Shown: one piece after another, positions 60,668 to 64,000 of the stretch
How positions within the stretch are numbered: position 1 is the first letter of the stretch
How the letters are laid out: every line of letters begins with the position of its first letter
Assembly: GCA_009911355.1 (NCBI GenBank)
Contig: QXXE01000001.1
Span: 62,001-126,000, forward strand
Direction of reading: 5' to 3'
DNA length: 64,000 bases
Source of the DNA: Clostridiaceae bacterium
GTDB taxonomy: Bacteria; Bacillota; Clostridia; Oscillospirales; Butyricicoccaceae
Notes under the pieces: generated by a model
Databases searched by the model: none
The model's input: the letters and a program-made list of their open reading frames with translations, nothing else
Told to the model about the DNA's origin: nothing
Made by a program: the position numbers and the translations under genes

Positions 60668-61957
60668 ATGATGACGATTGCTTACATCTCTATCGCAATT
60701 GCTGAACTAATCGTTACAGACATCATCGCAACCAATCTGTTTGAGTGCCCACGCAAACAATTCCCGGTCCCCTGTTTTTTCTATGCAGCATACCTGTTCG
60801 TATCTGTAGCGCAAATTTCTTTTCACTACATTCTCAATTTTAATTTGCTGGTCTCAACTCTTTTTACAATGAGCGTTTGTATCAGCTATAGAGCGAAATG
60901 GAGGCAGCGCGCCTTAATCGCGCTCCTCTCGGTAGGAATTGGGCTTGCAAGCGAGGGGCTTTTATGGATGCTTGTACGAATTGTGACGGATATAAGCGGT
61001 ATGGACATTTCACCAGAGGCAAGTGGCTTTGTAATAACTGTTTTTGCTTCTGCACTTTTAGAAATTGGATTTACAATTTTGCTGTTAAAAATAATCCGAT
61101 ATTTTCGTGTGCATACCCCCTCAATCTATGCTTCAATCATTGCAATTTTTTCAGTTTGTCTCATTTCAATGCTCCTTTTGCTGGTCTCGTTTGCCAATAC
61201 CTCTTATTTGGTTGCAGCAATTCCAACAATTATCCTGATTCTGATTGCATTGGCGCTTTGCTGTGGAATTTTTTGCGATCAAATCCGTGTGCAGCAGGAG
61301 CGGCTACGATTGAATTTTCTGGAAAAGCAGAATCAAGACCAGGTCGCCCATTATACGGCGCTTTACGACCGCAATAACGAGACCCATCGGCTGCGCCATG
61401 ACCTGCACAATTTTCTGATCAGCGCGGAGGCGCTGATCGAACTGGGGGACATCGAAAAGCTGAAAGAGCACATTGAAAAGCAGCGGGAAGCCGTGCGGCC
61501 GCAGAAATTGACCGACACGGGAAACCCGCTGCTGGATGCAGTGCTGTCCGCAAAACAGCACGACTCACCGGAAATTGATTTTCAGATTTTGCTCCCACAG
61601 CTGCACTGCGATCAGATTGACCCGGTGGACACCGCAATGCTGCTTGCTGCCGCGCTGGACAATGCGGTTGAGGGCTGCGCGGACAGTTCTGAACCGTACA
61701 TTCACATCCGTGTTGAGCAAAAGGGCAGCATGATTCTTGTGGAGATTCAAAACCCCACGCACAATCACCCAAAGGAGCGTCTCGGGCGGCTGGTCTCGAC
61801 CAAGCCGGAGCCGGAAAAGCATGGCTACGGTGTCCTGAGTATGCGCCGGATCGCGGAGCGCTACAGCGGCAACCTGACATGGAGCGCCGAGCACGGCGTT
61901 TTTATCCTGCGCGTTCTGATGCAGGATATCCCGCCGGTCGTGCTGCCGCAAATATGA
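60668..61957 (+). CDS. AgrC-like GHKL sensor histidine kinase
   Basis: A 429-residue membrane kinase with about six N-terminal transmembrane helices (to ~210), an H-box RLRHDLHNFLIS (His about 243), an N-box DNAVEGCADS and a G-box GYGVLSM. It likely detects the peptide made by the divergent AgrB(D). Its GC content rises sharply after about 61300: the sensor half is AT-rich and the kinase half GC-rich, hinting at domain exchange. Confidence 0.88.
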   Translation: MMTIAYISIAIAELIVTDIIATNLFECPRKQFPVPCFFYAAYLFVSVAQISFHYILNFNLLVSTLFTMSVCISYRAKWRQRALIALLSVGIGLASEGLLWMLVRIVTDISGMDISPEASGFVITVFASALLEIGFTILLLKIIRYFRVHTPSIYASIIAIFSVCLISMLLLLVSFANTSYLVAAIPTIILILIALALCCGIFCDQIRVQQERLRLNFLEKQNQDQVAHYTALYDRNNETHRLRHDLHNFLISAEALIELGDIEKLKEHIEKQREAVRPQKLTDTGNPLLDAVLSAKQHDSPEIDFQILLPQLHCDQIDPVDTAMLLAAALDNAVEGCADSSEPYIHIRVEQKGSMILVEIQNPTHNHPKERLGRLVSTKPEPEKHGYGVLSMRRIAERYSGNLTWSAEHGVFILRVLMQDIPPVVLPQI

Positions 61958-61980
61958 AGCGTTCCCGCTTGCGCAAAAGC

Positions 61981-62701
61981 CTAGAACACCGGCGGGAGCT
62001 GTGGCTTCGCAAAATATTGATGGAACTCCTCTAACAGCTTTTTCCGCTGCCGCGTGCTGACCGGGATGCGGATATCCTTGGCACAATAGATGCAGTCGGA
62101 ACAGATTTTTTGAACGTGGTCCGGGTTTACATAGTACCCCTGATGTGTTTTCAGGAAGTGCATTGCTGTAAGCCGCGCTTTTTCCTGCTTCACATTTGTG
62201 CGGAACTTATGCACGGCGGACATTGTGGTGATGATTATCTCGCCGTAGTAAAACTCTACACTTATGATGTCCTTGATCCGCAGCGTGAGCAGCCGCTCAT
62301 TTTCCAGAACGTAGGTAATGTACTGTTTTTCATGCTCCTCAAACAACCGGCTCATCGTGCGCAAAAAAAACCTTTGACTTGACCGGCTTCAGCAAATATT
62401 GTGCGCTTTTCAAGTCAAATGCCTGCGTTACATACTGCGGATAATCCGTGATGAACACCAGCCCGGCCTCCGGGTCTGTCCTGCGCAGGATCATTCCCAA
62501 CTCAACTCCGGACAGTCCGGGAAGGTTGATATCGAGCAGGTAAAAATCGAACCGTTCCTTTCGTCCAATTGCGCGGTACAGGCTTTCGCCGGAAGAATAG
62601 GGCACGATCTCTTCAATTTTGTACTTGCCCGCCATTTTCCTCAGGTAAAAGTCGAGGATTTTAGCTTGGGTTACATCATCTTCACAAATGGCTATTCTCA
62701 T
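61981..62701 (-). pseudogene. AgrA-like response regulator (REC + LytTR), frameshifted at a T8 tract
   Basis: The 5' part (62701 to about 62360) encodes a receiver domain (MRIAICEDD, Asp in YLLDINLPG, K in LLKPVKS). The 3' part (to 61981) encodes a LytTR DNA-binding domain (ENERLLTLRIKDIISVE ... FLKTHQGYYVNP). They are joined in different frames: removing one T of the T8 run (62370-62363) gives ...KVFLRTMSRLFEEH, a continuous ~239-residue protein. It may be an inactive gene, a phase-variable switch or a sequence error. Probable partner of the AgrC-like kinase. Confidence 0.8.
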
Positions 62702-62708
62702 AGTCACC

Positions 62709-63086
62709 TCACCGCGCCCGTTTGATGTACTTCATAAGATCGAGATTCAACTGAAAAAGAGATTCCAACTCTTCGGTTGTACAGCCGGAAAACAGTGCGT
62801 TCAGGCGGTCCAGTGCCTGCTGCCGCTGTTCGGGCGTACTGTCTGTCTGCACAGGCGCATTTGCTGTGAGCTCGTCCATCGGTAAATTCAGCACCTGCGA
62901 GAGTGCAACCAGCCGTGGAAGCCCACAGCCATGTTCCCCTCTCTCGATTTGCCCCAAATCCTTTTCGGAGATACCAACTGCTTCTGAGACCCGGTTACGG
63001 CTCAGCCCTAATTCCTTGCGGCGCTCCGCCATTTTTCTGCCGCACTCCTTCCAAAAATGATTTCCTGCATTCTTTTCGATATCCAT
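62709..63086 (-). CDS. XRE-family HTH regulator
   Basis: A 125-residue protein with a Cro/CI-type HTH at about 15-72 (MAERRKELGLSRNRVSEAVG, ISEKDLGQIERGEHG) and a helical C-terminus. It precedes the AgrA-like gene by a few bases, so both are co-transcribed. RBS AAGGAGA. Confidence 0.85.
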   Translation of the reverse strand: MDIEKNAGNHFWKECGRKMAERRKELGLSRNRVSEAVGISEKDLGQIERGEHGCGLPRLVALSQVLNLPMDELTANAPVQTDSTPEQRQQALDRLNALFSGCTTEELESLFQLNLDLMKYIKRAR

Positions 63087-63107
63087 GTTGACGGGTTCTC
63101 CTTCAAA

Positions 63108-63251
63108 GATAATACTTTCATTATCTCAGTTTTTTCTTTTGAAGATAACCCATTTATATTGGTTAAAATAAGCTAATGAAAATAGACTTTATGGACAGAA
63201 AAGCTCGCTTTGCGTACACTGACAGTATAGCAAATGCGGGAAATCCTGCAA
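63108..63251 (-). promoter_or_regulatory. Promoter and palindrome of the XRE/AgrA-like operon
   Basis: TTGCAG (63251-63246), 16 bp, TATACT (63229-63224). A palindrome GATAAT-ACTTTC-ATTATC (63108-63125) lies in the 5' UTR close to the start and could be an operator for the XRE protein. Confidence 0.6.
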
Positions 63252-63361
63252 GAAAACCTTGAGAATTGCCGTTTTTTCTCTGATAAAGTTAAAAACTTTG
63301 TGAAAAAATGTCGTTCCCACGTGTAAAAGTGCATTCCAGTCGATGTGAAAAGGGCACTCAA

Positions 63362-63408
63362 AAAGCGCCACAGCCTCGCCAAAAGGGTGGAGGTTGTGAC
63401 GCTTTTTG
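63362..63408 (-). terminator. Terminator of the last response-regulator gene
   Basis: On the minus strand AAAAAGCG(T)CACAACCTC pairs with GAGG(C)TGTG(G)CGCTTTTT. Confidence 0.85.
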
Positions 63409-63448
63409 ATTTTGTATGAGGAACAAATCGATCTTGTTTATGGCAGCC

Positions 63449-64000
63449 CTAGTTCCCCAGGAACTCCGAATATGCTTTCAGGAAGGCACTCCTGCGGCGA
63501 TAACTGATCGGTACTCGGAAATCCGGGGCGCAGACAAGCTCTTTCTGTTCGATCTTTCGGATATAATTCATATTTACAAGGAACCCCTGATGGCACAGGT
63601 AAAAAATATTCGGGTTCAGCGCCTTGCGCGCATCGGCAATCTTCCCGGATATTTCAAGCCGCTGACCGGTCATTTGGATACACAAATGCCGGTAGTAGGA
63701 TTCTACATAAATAATATCCTGGGTCATCAGGCGGTATACCGCGTCGTGGCTGCTGACGCACCAGACCGAATTTTCCTTTTTTCGCCGACGCACGATCCGC
63801 TCCAGCTCTACCATCAGCAGCTGTTCATTGAGCGGTTTCAAAAGGAACTGCGACACCTGAAGGGTAAACGCTTCTGTGACATATTCCGGAAAAGAAGAGA
63901 TGAAAACAATGTCCGCGCCCGGCAGCTTCTTTTTCAGCCGGGACGCCATTTTTGTCCCCAACGTATCCGGCAGCCGGATATCCAACAGGATGATATCATA
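63449..64000 (-). CDS. Second AgrA-like LytTR response regulator (5' truncated by window)
   Basis: Reads in from the window edge as YDIILLDIRLPDTLG, the phospho-acceptor Asp region of a receiver domain, then LLKP (conserved Lys) and a LytTR domain (HDAVYRLMTQDIIYVESYYR ... FYLCHQGFLVNMNYI). A DNA-binding regulator of the agr/ComE type, probably from a second peptide-signalling unit beyond the window. Confidence 0.9.
   Translation of the reverse strand, partial: YDIILLDIRLPDTLGTKMASRLKKKLPGADIVFISSFPEYVTEAFTLQVSQFLLKPLNEQLLMVELERIVRRRKKENSVWCVSSHDAVYRLMTQDIIYVESYYRHLCIQMTGQRLEISGKIADARKALNPNIFYLCHQGFLVNMNYIRKIEQKELVCAPDFRVPISYRRRSAFLKAYSEFLGN

Noticed and set aside
1-64000. CRISPR array, tRNA or rRNA genes
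   Set aside because: No regularly spaced direct repeats and no tRNA/rRNA-like sequence was noticed; a tRNAscan-SE run would settle the tRNA question.
55776-64000. N-terminal half of spoIVB at the element's right end
   Set aside because: No minus-strand frame in this region resembles SpoIVB (PDZ or upstream part), so the right boundary could not be placed this way.

Overview
The window looks like a GC-rich chromosome of a Gram-positive, anaerobic Clostridia (Bacillota), most likely an Oscillospirales/Ruminococcaceae-type gut organism. Supporting signs are a T-box leader on thrS, HPr kinase/phosphorylase, an archaeal/eukaryal-type prolyl-tRNA synthetase, an S-layer-homology protein, an agr-type quorum-sensing locus and the 3' end of a spoIVB-like sporulation protease gene. 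No rRNA, tRNA or CRISPR array was seen. The species assignment is inference.

Region 1 (1-12.8 kb) is core-like: the end of an acidic protein, an SLH-domain protein, an MscS channel with an apparent 5' frameshift, proS, thrS with promoter and T-box, an alpha/beta hydrolase, rpmB, then hprK, a PHP phosphoesterase and a ROK glucokinase on one strand. Region 2 (13-22.5 kb) is an accessory island: a complete type I restriction-modification system (hsdM-hsdS-hsdR), a protein of unknown function, and three tandem paralogous XRE regulators.

Region 3 (about 22.67 kb to 55-56 kb) is a mobile, plasmid-like element. Its left end cuts a spoIVB-like gene next to the catalytic-serine codon. Three large serine recombinases sit at that end, followed by an ICE-style sigma/HTH pair. 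Two long divergent operons then face away from a central cargo segment. The leftward operon encodes a helicase in two overlapping pieces, a DnaN-like sliding clamp, a sigma-like protein, a RavA-type MoxR ATPase, SSB and a VWA protein. The rightward operon encodes a JAMM protein, a ThiF/E1-like protein, a methyltransferase-like protein, an E2-like protein, a Rad52-type annealase, a Rad50-like ATPase, a CHC2 primase and a DUF6744 protein. This recalls PRTRC plasmid cassettes. No relaxase, type IV secretion or phage structural gene is visible. Both operons start with the same promoter/leader architecture: an operator-like repeat, conserved -35/-10, tandem GTCAGAGTAA repeats and a terminator before the first gene. 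The central cargo is a YafQ/DinJ-type toxin-antitoxin pair and a two-gene module, a nitrilase-fold protein plus a 1088-residue SMC/ABC ATPase, which is the best candidate for an undescribed defence system. Two related structured non-coding sequences lie at 28.2-28.4 kb and 55.9-56.2 kb, one toward each end of the element.

Region 4 (56.4-64 kb) has a secreted protein, a small unknown, a CapK/phenylacetate-CoA-ligase-like enzyme and an agr-type locus. In that locus the AgrB-like protease carries an AgrD-like pheromone sequence in frame at its C-terminus. The locus also has a divergent AgrC-like kinase, an AgrA-like regulator broken at a T8 tract, an XRE regulator and the start of a second LytTR regulator that runs off the window.
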